From assembly GCA_951213105.1 (NCBI GenBank), contig OX578138.1:64145040-64209039 (forward strand): DNA of 64,000 nucleotides, given 5' to 3'. Positions 13,701-27,889 of this stretch are shown one piece after another. The DNA is from Amaurobius ferox. Taxonomy: Eukaryota > Arthropoda > Arachnida > Araneae > Amaurobiidae. A program made the position numbers and the translations under genes. Position 1 is the stretch's first letter. Every line of letters starts with the position of its first letter. Under the pieces are notes generated by a model. It was given only the letters and a program-made list of their open reading frames with translations, did not search any database and was not told the origin of the DNA.

Positions 13701-16700
13701 TTGGCTGCTACAGTCAGAGGATAAATTAAAGCCTGAGGATGATGTTTACCAATGTCCATAAGTAATTGAATTATAACTTCACCAACTGGAATCCGAGGGG
13801 TGTCAATTCTTGCTATAAGTTGAGGAATAACCTATGGATAAAAAAGCAATTACTAATATATTCAAAAAAGGTAAGCAAACATTAGGCAGGGAAGATGTGA
13901 TCAAAGCATTTGTAAAAGATGAAATACTTTGGGTTGAAAGATATATACATAGAAAACTGCTAAATGACTATTTAAATACTTGCCTAATGTGAACCCTTTG
14001 ACAAGAAACTAAAATCTATGCAATGATATATAACAAAAGTTTTATAACTTAACCACTTTTAATGCTGACCAAGTAAATACAGTCAAATCCTGATTTTACA
14101 AACCTCAATTTAATATATATATATTTTTATATTTTTTAATGTATTGTAAAAAAAAAAAAAAAAGTTAGGGGGGGGGGGATTTTCTAATCTAACAAATAAA
14201 TAGATGCAATTCAATAAAAAAAAAAATTCTCAATGATGAAGTATGTTTTTTATCTGCTATCAAGTCACAATTATTTTGTACATAAATCAGAATCTGAATT
14301 GATTTTTAGGTTTTCTTCTACTGACAAATAGGTGGCTCCTAATGATTCTCATTTACTTCCTAGGTGGTTTCATTCTTGTGTCTGGGCGTGAAATTGGAGG
14401 AAAATTTACTAGAACTTCAAATCCCAAAGTTTGCAATGGTTTATGCAAGACCTATCTAGTATCTGTTCACTATCAGTCAAATGAAAACCACTTGTTTATT
14501 CAGTGTGCATCACTGATTATTGCATTTAATTAAAGTGATAAATGCAGTAATTAACTCAATTTGATTACTACATTTTAATGATGCTTTTGTCCCTTATTTT
14601 AGAATGAATACAATGTTTCAGGGAGTAATATCTTATATTTATATATGTTCTTTACGTTCTTAAAAAAAAAAAAATAATTTATGTTATGATCTTTCATACC
14701 CCAATTATATAATTTTCTTGAAATAATGAATAAAATTGTTCTATTTTTCTTAATTGTTAAATCAAAATCAAACTATCATTAACATTTAGCTACATATAGC
14801 ACCCTATCTATTTGTCAAGGGACCACTGCACCTAATCACCAACATTTATTTTACTTCTTTTCTTACCCATCCTTTGAAAATTAGTTTCTTAAATACAATT
14901 AATAACACAAGAAATTTTGTATATTTCTTTTAAAACATGACTTGGGTATACATAGATTTTTAATTTCCCTATTAAATGTAAACATTTTATTTGCAACACA
15001 TAATATATATTTTTTGTTTGTTTTACACCTTTTCATGTTAGCCACCATTCTAAATTGATGCAAAAGATATAAAATCATTTGGTGATCAACTTAGGAACAT
15101 TTCAAGTAATTATTTAAATGTTTAACTCAAATGCAATAGGGCACTTTTACAATTGAACAACGTTCTATTTTGCTAACCTGCAGCCATGTTTCAATTGGAA
15201 CGGTCTTTAATCCTTCCACAACAGCTTTATTTACTTCTTGCATATGTCCATAGTCGAACCACAAAGTGAGTAATCTGAGTGAAAAAATGTGTTATGTTTA
15301 AAATATGAAAATATCAATGTGAAAGAGGAAATTTTAATCACACAAAATTTACTAAACCTTAACGTATCTTGCAATGAGCTACCATGGGAAAGGGCAATGG
15401 ACTGAAAAAAGCCCTGAACAGCTGGAACAGCATACATTTGTACACGTTCAGCAGACTGAAAAATAAAAAAGAGATTATAAAGTAAGGCAGGGAAGGAAAA
15501 ATATCTTTTAAGTAAAATACAGAATATTAATACTTTTTAAATCAACACTTACATGAAAAAAAAAATGAGAAAATAATAAATATATTATGAAAAGTTAATA
15601 TATTTTTGAGTTGCAGATAAATATACTTGTGAAAAATTAATAAGAATTACAAGCAAATTTAATTGCACAAATGAAATTTTTCTAAAAGCTATTCATAGTT
15701 TGCACATCTATAGATGAGATTAAGATCAGTACCGATTTAGTTCTTACAAGTGAAGGTTATGCTTCTTGTGATAACTGATGAAGAAGGTTGTTTTTTGCCA
15801 CTTTCAAAACCGGTCAACTCTATGAATTTTGTGTTGTACAATATTTTTAAAAAGTTATTTTAGTTTCATAATGTATAGAAGCAGTTTGAGCAATGCGTAC
15901 AAAGATTAATACTTCATGTATTACAATAATTTAGTTTTAATATTAGTACTGCAGAAAAACGAATTTTTAAATGTTCAATTTTTGCAGAATGAAGCTATTA
16001 AAGTTATTCATATGTAAATTATTTTAAACTCTCATTTTACTTATTTAATGAAAAAAAAAAAAAATCAAAATATTTATGCCAGAGAGGTTTTACTATATTT
16101 TCTTAGAAACTTAAAAATACTTTGCAAATTTAAGAAACACAAAATACTTTTGAAAATGTAATTTTGTATTTTATATTTGAAAAGTATTTGAGTTTCTCAC
16201 CTTTGAAATTTAGAAAAATAATTCTACATGGTGAAAATAAATAAGAAATTAACAAACAAAAGCTAATCTACACACACATACATACATTATAGATATATAT
16301 ATTCTATATAACAGGTGTCAACCCTGTGTAACAAAACAGTGGAAGATTTTCCCCAAGATATCAATTTATGATTAAAACAGGAAAACTCGCTATAAGAATT
16401 TAAAACGTTGCAATAGCTAGAGGAAAATGGGGATTTTACTGTGTTATATGATTTTTTTTTTCTATTTCTTATAACTTACTCATATCTCAAAATTACTAAA
16501 AGTTTTGTCTTATAAAATTTATTTTCTCTATGAAAATAATTAACAATAAATTCTAAAATATTGATTTTTCACACCTGTACTTCATGAGGGTACAGGTGTG
16601 GAAAATAAATATTGAACACTACACTATAAATTGAACACTACACTATATGATATATAAGTAAAAAGATAAAATTATATAAAACATATTTCAAAATCACACT

Positions 16701-19700
16701 ATTTTTGCAACAAATTATCTTAACTTACTGATACTACTTTGATAGATCCAAAGCTTGGGGGATCTTGCACTACTGCAGCATTCAACTCGAAGCCCTCTGG
16801 ATGAGACATTGGGTTATCCAGATTCAATTTCTGTTGCTCTTGATATTTAAAGAATAGGGCAGCTTCATAGTTCATATAAGCCCATGCATGAGCAGCCTAT
16901 AATAAAAAATAAAGGACACATGAAAATGAGATGTATTTTGAGACTTATTGATTAAGAATTTAATTTTCTACTAGCTGCATTTATATAAATTTATAGCAGA
17001 ATTTTTTTATAGCAAATTATTAATTTAATGGTTTAAATAGCTTGTTTAAGTCAAACACTCTTAAAAGATAGGTATATCAATTCATTTCAATAAGTGTCTT
17101 TAGAAAAATTTGACATCTTAAATAATAAAAGGCAATGTCTGTGTGTGTGTGTGTGTGTGTGTCTGTCTTATACACTATACGTTTCGCGACCGCGCGTCGG
17201 AGAGCTACGAAATTTGGCAATCGGAGACCTGGGGGGGAGGGAAGGGGACACGTGAAAACCGATTTTCAAAATTCTAATTATTTTTTTATTTATTTAATGT
17301 TTTATGCGATTTCGACCTTTTTTTGCCCTTTTTGCCCTTTTTTCTCCACGATCCAGACGTCGTAGAAAAAAACAACTCACACCATCGGAAAGAGCAGACA
17401 ATTACGAGTAAAAATATATCAATTTCAAATCTCCATTTCGATTTCTAATATTTTTTAAAGATTTTAAAACAAAAGTCACTTTTGGCTCAAAAAAACGATT
17501 TTTGGTTTTTAAATTCTCGCATAGTAAAAAGTACTCATAATTTCGACTAATAATTTACATTTTTAGAAAGCTGAAATATCTGGCATTCTTACAAGTCTAA
17601 TCTGGTCCAGAAATAATGAAAATTGCCTTCAGGATCGCAATTTTAAAGACGTCATGATTTTAAATTTCTCGGCGTTCCGTTCGTTTCTCCCCCGCTGAAG
17701 CAGGGAAGGTGGTGGGTGGGGACGTCAAGGTGGAGGTGACGTCACGGTTCTGAATAGAGCGCCTTTGCTCTATATAAATTATTATATTTATATTTTAAAT
17801 GATGGGACGATCTGGATTTTTTAAATGTATATTTTAACTTTTGGATATTTTAAATGGATATTTTAATTTTATGGATATTTTAAATGATGGAACAATGAAA
17901 CAATGGAATGAGGATGATGGAATTAAGCATATGGTCATTTTAAATTGCAAATTAGCGCGCGGGAAGTTAGCGGTAGGCCCGGGTTCGATTCCCGCCACTG
18001 CCAAAACTGCCGCCGTGTTTACGTGGAATACGATCACGTTAAATATGTGGGTCCGTAAGTCCTTCCGAGAGGTTGGTGGTAGGGGAAGGAGGATACGGCC
18101 CCTGTGGATGCCTCCCCCACTAGGTTCCCGTCTAAATTGGGTGAATATGTAGAAAGTTATGGAGATTGTCGCGGAGGGCGCGGCAGCCCAGTGGTTAGCG
18201 CGAAGGAATTGCACTCAGTAGGCCCGGGTTCGATTCCCGCCACTGCCAAAACTTACGCCACGTTCACGCAGAGTACGATCACGTTAAACATGTGGGTTCG
18301 TGAGTCCTTCCGAGAGGTTGGTGGTAGGGGAAGGAGGGTACGGTCTAAATTGGGTGAATAAAAAGAAAGTTATGGAGATTGTCGCGGAGGGCGAAGTAGC
18401 CCAGTGGTTAGCGCGCGGGAATTGCACGCGGTAGGCCCGGGTTCGATTTCCGCCACTGACATGGAGTACGATCACGTTAAACATATGGGTCCGTATGTTT
18501 TTCCGAGAGGTTGGTGGTAGGGGAAGGAGGGTACGTTCCCTGTGGATGCCTCCCCCACTGGGTTCCGGTCTAAATTGGGTGGCACATCCTGGCCGTCCAA
18601 CCAGTTACCAGGCCCGGGTTCGATTCCCAAAATTGCCGCCGTGTTTACGCGGAGTACGAGCACGTTAAACATGTGGGTCCGTGAGTCCTTCCGAGAAGTT
18701 GGTGGTAGGGGAAGGAGGGTACGGTCTAAATTGGATGAATAAAAAGAAAGTTATGGAGATTGTCGCGTAGGGCAAAGTAGCCCAATGGTTAGCGCGCGGA
18801 AATTGCACTCGGTAGGCCCGGGTTCGATTCCCAAAATTGCCGCCGTGTTTACGCGGAGTACGATCACATTAAACATGTGGGTCTGTAAGTCCTTCCGAGA
18901 GGTTGGTGGTAGGGGAAGAAGGGTACGGTCCCTGTGGATGCTTCTCCCACTTGGTTCCGGTCTAAATTGGGTGAATAAAAAATAAGTTATGAAGAATATC
19001 GCGAAGGGTGAAGTACCCCAGTGGTTAGTGCGCGGGATTTGCACTTGGTAGGCCCGGGTTCGATTCCCAAAATTGCCGAATAAAAATAAAGTTATGGAGA
19101 TTGTCGCGGATGGCACGGTAGCCCAGTGGTTAGCGCGCGGGAATTTCACTCGGTAGGCCCGGGTTCGATTCCCGCCATTGCCAAAACTGCAGCCATGTTC
19201 ACACGGAGTACGATCACGTTAAACGTGTGGGACTGCAAGTCCTTCCGAGAGGTTTGTGGTAGGGGAAGGAGGGTACGGTCTCTTTGGATGCCTCCCCCAT
19301 TGGGTTCCGGTCTAAATTGTGTGGCACTTCCTGGCCTTCCAAGCAGTTACCTTACACCTTTCTGGTAGGTCGCGCCAACGAGTTTGCCACGGTCAGAATT
19401 TTCAAGGGTAGCGAACAGGCTGGTCGCCAAAGGCGGCTAGTATTAAAATAAAAATCACAATGTGTAGTAGGATGAAAATAATACAGGAAATCATCCATAC
19501 TCATAGCCATAGCAATAAAACATTGATGTAAAGAGCATGTGCTGTCTATCACACTGTTGATTATACTGGATCTGTGATTTCTATAATGGGCAAGGTTAGA
19601 AATAGGGAGCAGAAAGTCATGAATCAATAGCATCTAACCATTTTTCTTTAGTTGCCAAAATGGTCTACTTGAATGCAAGTTTGAAATTATTTATTTTGTT

Positions 19701-22700
19701 TACTTTACTTTTATTATTTATTTTGTTTACAAAATAAATCTCCTTTTATTAGCGTTTGACTAGCTGCATGGGTACATGCAATCCACAATGTAAGTTGATT
19801 AGATTGTTAGAAGGAAGAAAACATGGATCAGTCAGAATATGCATTATACAAGCAAAATAAAAACAGAAAAGTTAGGCATCAAAACTGGAGTCTAAAATCT
19901 AGGTTGACAAAACGAAATTTATAGGTGCAAACAAAATATGACTAACAACTGCTAATTTTGAATGGTAAATACTTCAGATGGAGAAAAATTCATAGGTATT
20001 AATGCTATTAATTTGTATAATCAAGTTTAATAACAGTTAATACTTTTTAGGTTAAGATTAGCATAATTATTTTGAAATACATCTATTCAAAATATGAATA
20101 AATAGACGAAAAATGTGATTTAGAGTAATGAGAGAAATATGTGCAAAATGTTGCAGCTTTATTCATTTAATATAAATAGTTAAGACAAAATTATAAGATA
20201 TAAATTTTGAAATCATTTTCTGCTTCTGTTATAGCATAATTTACTGGGAGGGGTAATTTATAAATCAGTTTAAATAACTAACATTATTTAGAAAACTATA
20301 TTCCTAGTTCAAATGATTTTAAAACTAGATTTTGTATGTTTACTACTAGCATAGTTTACTTTGATTTTTTATAAACTAAATATAGTGATCTGAATTTTTT
20401 TTCATTAGTTACACATTTGTTTAGTTTACATTTAAATTACAAAAAATAATGCATAAGTACTATAACTCAATATATATATATAATCAAATATATTTTGCAT
20501 GCATTTCTTTCACTTCATAGTAATAAAAGAAAATGTCTGTCTGCCTATGTCATTTGTAGCAAAAAATCTAAAAGCGCACAAACATGAAATTTGGTACAGA
20601 TGTACCTTGACTCTCATTCAATTTTTATATTTCAATCATATTTCAATACAGTGGCTAATTCTGATTGGTATCGCTGCTAAAACTACTTTTGGATATTACA
20701 TACAGCTCAAAAAGGGCATGATTAGCTCTTTCAACTTCACTCATCATACACATTATTGATAAAGACAAAATGAAATCCAACGGGCCCAGCCCTAAAAATC
20801 TTCTGTGATCCTGCTGGCAGTATTCAGGCCTAACTTGCACTACTGAGACTCAGCAACTTTTTCAGTTGTTTTGAATTTTGCTGGTAGTGCCATCTATAGT
20901 GCAATTTGAAGACGAGAATGTTATGGTTCAATTTTCATATTGTAACAGCATTAAATGTAAAATATTCTGATAAATGTTTTTGGTTCCAATAATTTATTGA
21001 TATTTTGAGTGTTATTTCCATCAAGGTGAGATAAGGATGGAGAGACTTATGGCAACCTTTTTGTAAGCACTGGGCCAAGGCACATGACTTCTGGACTTCC
21101 CTATGTGCATATTTCATAGTGTATATCTCCTTCAATTATAATTACATGGTGGAATACATACATAGTATATGTTCAATTACATTTTTAAGCTGAAAATGGT
21201 AATTTCTTGCTCTGCATATGGATGTAACTCAAAATTTATGAAAGGTGGAGACACTACATTTCATAGATGTCTTTTGCATTCATTTTAAAACATATATTTA
21301 AAAAAAATAAAGGGCTGATTGGCAAGTGCAGCCATACCGTTCAGAAATAAAAGTGGATTTTCTGGCCCTGTAAGTAATATATAGCCTTGAAATATTTTTT
21401 TAAATAAATTAATTTATATAAATATGCATACTTTTACAAAAAATATCCTTCTGTAAAGGCTTAAAATTATAATAATAACAAAATAAAATGAAATAACTTG
21501 TAATAAGCCTATTTTTCTGTCTTGGTGATATTTTTTATGCCAATTTGAATTTAGAGCCATGTTCATATTCCTTTCTCATGTGAATGTTGCTATATCATAT
21601 AATGTCATGAAATTGTTTAAAATGCCCAGGAAATTTTAGATATTCACATATATAATTTATTTACTTCATTTTCAAACCAAAAATGTTGGCAAAAATGAAA
21701 AGAATCTCAAATTTCATACTTGTTTATAATTTGTTAGTAAAATTTGGATACATTAATATCAAACATCTACAATACCTAATAATATAATTAATACTTTTTC
21801 GAAATTAAGGACAATATTACTTATTTAATTAATTGAATTGAAAACAATTTAAAAGTATTGAAATGCAAATTAATATTATCAAGAAATATTCAGCACTGTA
21901 TACTTTTATGTCAGTGCATAATAAGAAATATTTTATAGCACCAAGAATGGCAAAGAAGCCAAGTCTGGGATTGCTCGAACATAAGTTCCATGGTATAAGC
22001 ACTGCTTATTTTTCTAACCTACTCTCAATAGCAATGCCTTGTCTACTTATATCTCAGGTCAATTGCTATTTCAGATCAAATTTAAATTTTAGTTAGTTTA
22101 TTTTGCATATTTCATTAAACATTTATGTCATTAGAAAGTGCACAATTGTTTTACTAATGTTGTATCTTTTAAGATTGTTTGTTTTAACTCCGCTTAGATA
22201 AATGTTTATTGCATCATCTTTAAAAACCAAATTTCCTACAGCAAATGGGAACAAATATTTTTTTTCATTGACATCATGCTAGGGTTTTTGAGAAAGAAGA
22301 CTGGCACCCGTATAAAAGAAAATATCAAACTGAGAAACCAAGAGACCCATAGTCAGATTTTCACAGAAATCCGCAAAAGACCAATTATTTAAAATTTACT
22401 TTGCAACCGGTATTGCCCATAATTCACAGCAGAGATTCATCTATCCAGTATCCAACCGAATCATCTTATGAAAAATTAAATGAATGAATTCATCGAATCC
22501 CTGCTTTAAATCCAGGACAATGCTGGGTACATTTTTTAGTTAATCAATAAAGAAAATTATAGATATATTCAGAATATAAACTATCAGCAAGCAATTATTT
22601 AAATATTTTATTATAATGCTTCAAAAGAATTAAAAAAAAACCTATTTAATACTGTTAAATTAATTACAATTATGTTTTGAGACATTTTTGTTTTTTTTAA

Positions 22701-25700
22701 TGATGCTATGCACTAGTAGAAATAAAGAGTTTAATGCTTCCTGTACAATAAATAAATAAATAAAGTAAAATGCTACATTTACACTTAAAACAATATGTAG
22801 GTTTATTTTGCAGATAAAATTGCAAACAATGAAGGCAAAGCCTTCTACCAAACAAAATATCAACTATACTGTTATTATAATTTGCCACTGCTATGGTTAC
22901 ATCATAACCATCTGACAGAATGGATAGGGAACAATTTTGGCATATGTAAACTGACTTCAGGAGAAACTGGGCTGTATTCATGCTATTTGCTAAAAAACTG
23001 AGAAATAAACACATAACGAAAACTGAGAAATGAACACATAATCCACTAATCATAGCTGGTGTATCTGTTTTAAAACTGAGAGATTCCAAGTACAATAAAC
23101 CACAATAACCTTCGCTGCTTTGTCAGAAGCAGTTCATGCTCCATATTCAGGTCAAATTTAAGAACTTTAGGGTACTTTCTGGTAAAAAAAAAAGGGGGGG
23201 GGAATCAAAATAGGGATCTCATAAAACCTATAGTAACAACAACAAAAAAAAAACATAACTCAAAACAATCTTTTTAAAACATTTTTTTTTAAAACTAAGC
23301 TGGTTATGGAAAAAAAAAATTAAACTCTTTCAATGCATATTAACTCTTTAAGTTCAATTTTTAGCTTGTTTTTAACTTTAACTCAACTTTGAATTTCATC
23401 AATTATTTTAGCTATATTAAATGACAAAAAATAGAGGGTTTTTTTCTTTTCCCTGGTTGTTGTTGAGACCCAGACTGTCCGATCTACCAGAAAGGTGTAA
23501 GGTAACCGTTTGGATGGTTGGGAAGTGCCACCCAATTTAGACTGGAACCCAGTAGGGGAGGTATCTACAGGGACCGTATCCTCCTTCCCCTACCACCAAC
23601 CTCTCGGAAGGACTTACGGACCCACATGTTTAACGTGATCATACTCTGCATGAACACGGCGGCAGTTGTGGCAGCGTGCAAACCACCGGGCTACCATGCC
23701 CGAAATGTGCCAACAGCACGCAGTGTTCCCAGGTGGTCTCTTTTCCCTGGTTGGAATATAGATAATTTTATTTATAGTCAAAACATGGCATTCCTTTATA
23801 GGATTAATCATGATTTGTGTGATTTCCAGCTGTACTGCACATGTTGGAAAAATCAAATTTCTATCATCTGGTATCAAATATGTGACCTTGGATGGATGCA
23901 AGACTTGTAAATTCATAATTGTCCTGTTAAAAGCTAATGATTGGCATAAGTTTCATCTATGTACCGGATAAAGTAAGTTAGGATAAAAAATACCAGACAA
24001 GATGAGTAAAAATAATATTTTTATACACCATTGCATTAAGTAACACAGACAAAAATTTCATGATTGTGCAATAGAAACTTTTCTAACCATTTGCAACAGA
24101 AGGTTAGACATTTCTATATTACCTTGTCCCAAGAGATTTCATCTATATTTCATAAAAATATTGATACAGTTCTTGCTTTAAAATATGTAGTAGGATAACC
24201 CAGAGGAAATGTCATAATGAATTTACTGAAAATCATAAATATTTACATAAAATATTCAAAATAAATTTCATGTACAAAATTTTAGATACTTTTGGGACCT
24301 AGGATGAAAATAAAAGGACTTTTAAGGACAAAAAAATGACTTTCAAAATGCAAGAACTTAAATATGTGCAAATATTTACATACCTTATACCAGTTTTTGT
24401 CCTTCTCCATAGCTTGAGAATAAAATTGTAAAATTTGTGGAATAGATCTTTCATTGATACCATTGATATTTTCTTCCCACGCACCCAATTTTAGATAACA
24501 CCTAATGCAAAAAATTAAGCACTAAAAAGCACATACACAAAATACAGCTTATAATAAAAAAACATTCGCAAAAACCTTACAATAGATCTATAAAATAATG
24601 AATTATAATCAAAAATAAGTTGGCAAAAGAATGAGTGAACATAATTTTTTTTATAATTTGAAGAAAGCTAAATTATAAAATTTTATACATTACTCGCATA
24701 TATAATCTTATAAGTAACACCATCTGCATGAATACAAAAGTCAAAATTACAATTGCAGTAAAAAAGGACTAATGTAGCATGTTCAAACGGATTTGTTAAT
24801 TCCCTATTCCTACCTCATTTTCATATATAAACTGGTGAAATATAGAGTTTTTATTGATTAAAGTAGTAATTAAGTTTACACAATAGGTAACACAAAATTA
24901 AATGATAAATACAAAATATTCAAAGAGGTTTGTTAATTTTCTATTCCAACCTGATTTTCCTGTATAGACTGGTAAAATATAAAACTTCTGTTGCTAATTA
25001 AGTAATATATTTAAGTTCACACAAACGGTAATGCATTATAATTAAATGATAAATGTGACATGTTCAAAAAGGTTTGTTAATTTCCTAATACAACCTGATT
25101 TTCATGTATAAATTGGTAAAATATAAAACTTCTATTGCGTATTTGAGTTCATACAAATGGTAATGCATTATAATTTTTTTTTAATTGAAGCAAGAAAATA
25201 GTTTAAGAAATCTGTATTTTAAAAATAATATGTAATAAATTTTTACAATAGTGTTTTTTTTTTTTTTATAAAAAGTTTTGAGTTCTCTTCTTTTTCATTG
25301 GGTAACTTTCTCTATGAGTACATAGTCTTTCTCTAATTATAAATTGGAAATTTCTATAAAACCATTTCTAATGCTTTGCCTCCAGATAAGGGCATAAGTG
25401 GGGATGCTAAACATTTCCATTAAGGGTGCATTTAGGGATGTATCCGGAACTGCTGAATTTTGTTTTCTTAACTATTCTTCTATTATTTCTTAACTGTTCT
25501 TCTATTACTGTACTTCTATTATTGTACTAAAATCAGAATTACTGTATTATTCTAAAATCAGAATTACTCAATTAAGTATTATTATAACCCATTCATTTCT
25601 AATATTTTATTTAATAAGAAAAACACAAATAAAAAGTACTAGGTTTAAAAATGTTTGTTGAAATTTAGAAGTTCAATTCATTAGCCTGCCCTATTTAGGG

Positions 25701-27793
25701 TGTCAAAGATTCAAAACTGCCATTGCTTTGTTAAATAATTTTGTTAAAAGGTGAAGTTTATATTTTAGACTTTTTAACATATATCAATTCAAAATCATGT
25801 TAATGCATAATACTACATATAAAACTGCATTTTCAAAACTATCAATCATACATATAAATATAATTTCAAAATTTAATACATCCAAAATATTTTAAAATCA
25901 TTGTGAACAATATTATAATGCTATCTGATATCGGAGACTTGTACTATATTTTACATATTGAAGATAAAAATAATTTTCCTCCACAACTTAGCATGTGTGA
26001 TGATACGTCCCACTCTAAATAAAAGTATCCCATGGCTGCCAACATATTCAAATAAAAAATTGGGAGATTTTGCCAAAATATATCACTAGAATAGAGAAAA
26101 TTACTATAGAAAAAATTTAGCATTTTGTAATAACTAAAGAACTAGGGATTTTACTGTATGATAGAAATACTTTTTATTCATTTTAAAGTACTCACACATT
26201 TATTGAAACAACTATGGCAATTACCTGTATAACATTCTGATAAATAAAAAATAAAGTACTCTAAACCTTCACTCCCCCCCCCCCCCTAGGAAAAAAAAAA
26301 TAAAAAATTGGGAATTTTCTGTAAAGTATAACGATTTGTCTGCAAAACAGGGATATTTCAATGAATTTGGGTTATCTGTATATTAGGGAATTTTCATTAA
26401 AAGTAGTGAAAATATTAGGAATTTTTTTTTTTTTTTGCCAAAACAAGGTTCATAATCATTTTATGCCATCAAAATTAAAAACATTTTAGCATCTAAAATT
26501 ACAAAATACTACACTGCAGGCTAATATTAAGTATGTCAAATAAAGGCATTATTGGATGTCAATCAATCTCTGGGCAACGAATAAATATATATTTGCTACC
26601 TTATAGAGAAACAAGATCTGGTATCGCATATTTAGAATTGAATTCAAGTGCTGTTATGCATCCATTCTTTCAAAATACTTATTATTTTATTGCGCCTATC
26701 CAAAGTAATGGAAGCAATACACAAATCTGCATATAAAATTTTATTAAATTTTAGTGTAAAAGTAATCAAATACTTTTATATACTCTACAACACAACATAA
26801 CTTTAAGTACTTTTAAACGTTCTTAATTTTTCCAACTAAATGTAAGGACTTTTAAAAGTAAGTACGAGAGCAGGAGAAACAGAAAAGCATCTGGCATCCA
26901 ACAGAAAAATCAGAAGTGTAGGTAATCTTAGGTAAAACAAACCAACGTTAGTAGTCAACCAAAAGCCTTAGGTATCTACACAACTTTTCTGTATAATCTA
27001 ATTCAGAAATGGGAAACCTTTTATATTTGAAGGTCACATTGAAGTAAACTGCTCTCTTTTTTGGCTGTATACAAGAATTTGAATGGAAATATTTAGTGGA
27101 AAATACAATTAAAATACAAAACTTAAAGAAGGTTCTTTGAGAAGGCCACACTTGATGACAGAAGGCCGCAGGTTCCCTCACCCCTGATTTAATTCATAAT
27201 AATTCTGGTGCTATAACAAGCCCAAACCACATTTATTGAGTAACATACATCTTCTATACACATATACAGCATACACTTACTTTGAGAGAAGTTTTGTAAT
27301 ATCTTGTGTTGTATTTCCATTATTTATATTTTTGTATTCTTGAGAGGCAAGAGAAACATTAACAAAGTTTTGCAACTTACAGAAAGCAAGGTCCTGTAAC
27401 AGAAATATTCGATGCAAAAAATTAACTACGACAAAATCTAAAATATTGAATATAATTTTGAAATATAATTAACAGAAATTTAAATCTCTTACTTTATTAC
27501 TTAATCATAAAAACCAAGCTCCAGTTTGATTCAGAGATGTTTAAAAATTTCAAAGATAGCATACATAAAAAGCTTGGTGTGAAGCGCATGATTTTCTCTA
27601 GACTCAAATGATTTTCCTTTCTTATTCATTAAATGGAGTTTTATTGACCAAAATAAAGCATGAAATTAATTATATCGAATTTGTAGTTTTAAAATAAATT
27701 CCTTCTTCATTTGATGAATATATATATCTATCTATATATATATTTTTATTTTTTTTATTTTTTTATTTTTACATAATTCTTATTATTACATTT

Positions 27794-27889
<96 letters not shown>

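Noticed and set aside
17980..19172. Host tRNA genes (B boxes GGGTTCGATTCC)
   Set aside because: The cloverleaf cannot be completed in the units and the sequence continues into SINE body; tRNA-derived, not tRNA.
17834..19368. Many overlapping ORFs on both strands ([20 protein letters not shown] products) that could suggest a coding gene family
   Set aside because: They follow the SINE repeat in every frame and strand and stop at unit boundaries; the same peptide arises from any copy of the SINE body.
22706..23095. 129-residue minus-strand ORF
   Set aside because: No recognisable domain, AT-rich composition, ends in low-complexity codons; not supported as a gene.
26270..26300. C-run/A-run, and G-runs at 14167-14178 and 52286-52300, as G-quadruplex or regulatory sites
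   Set aside because: Single homopolymer runs without the four-tract pattern; likely simple-sequence slippage.
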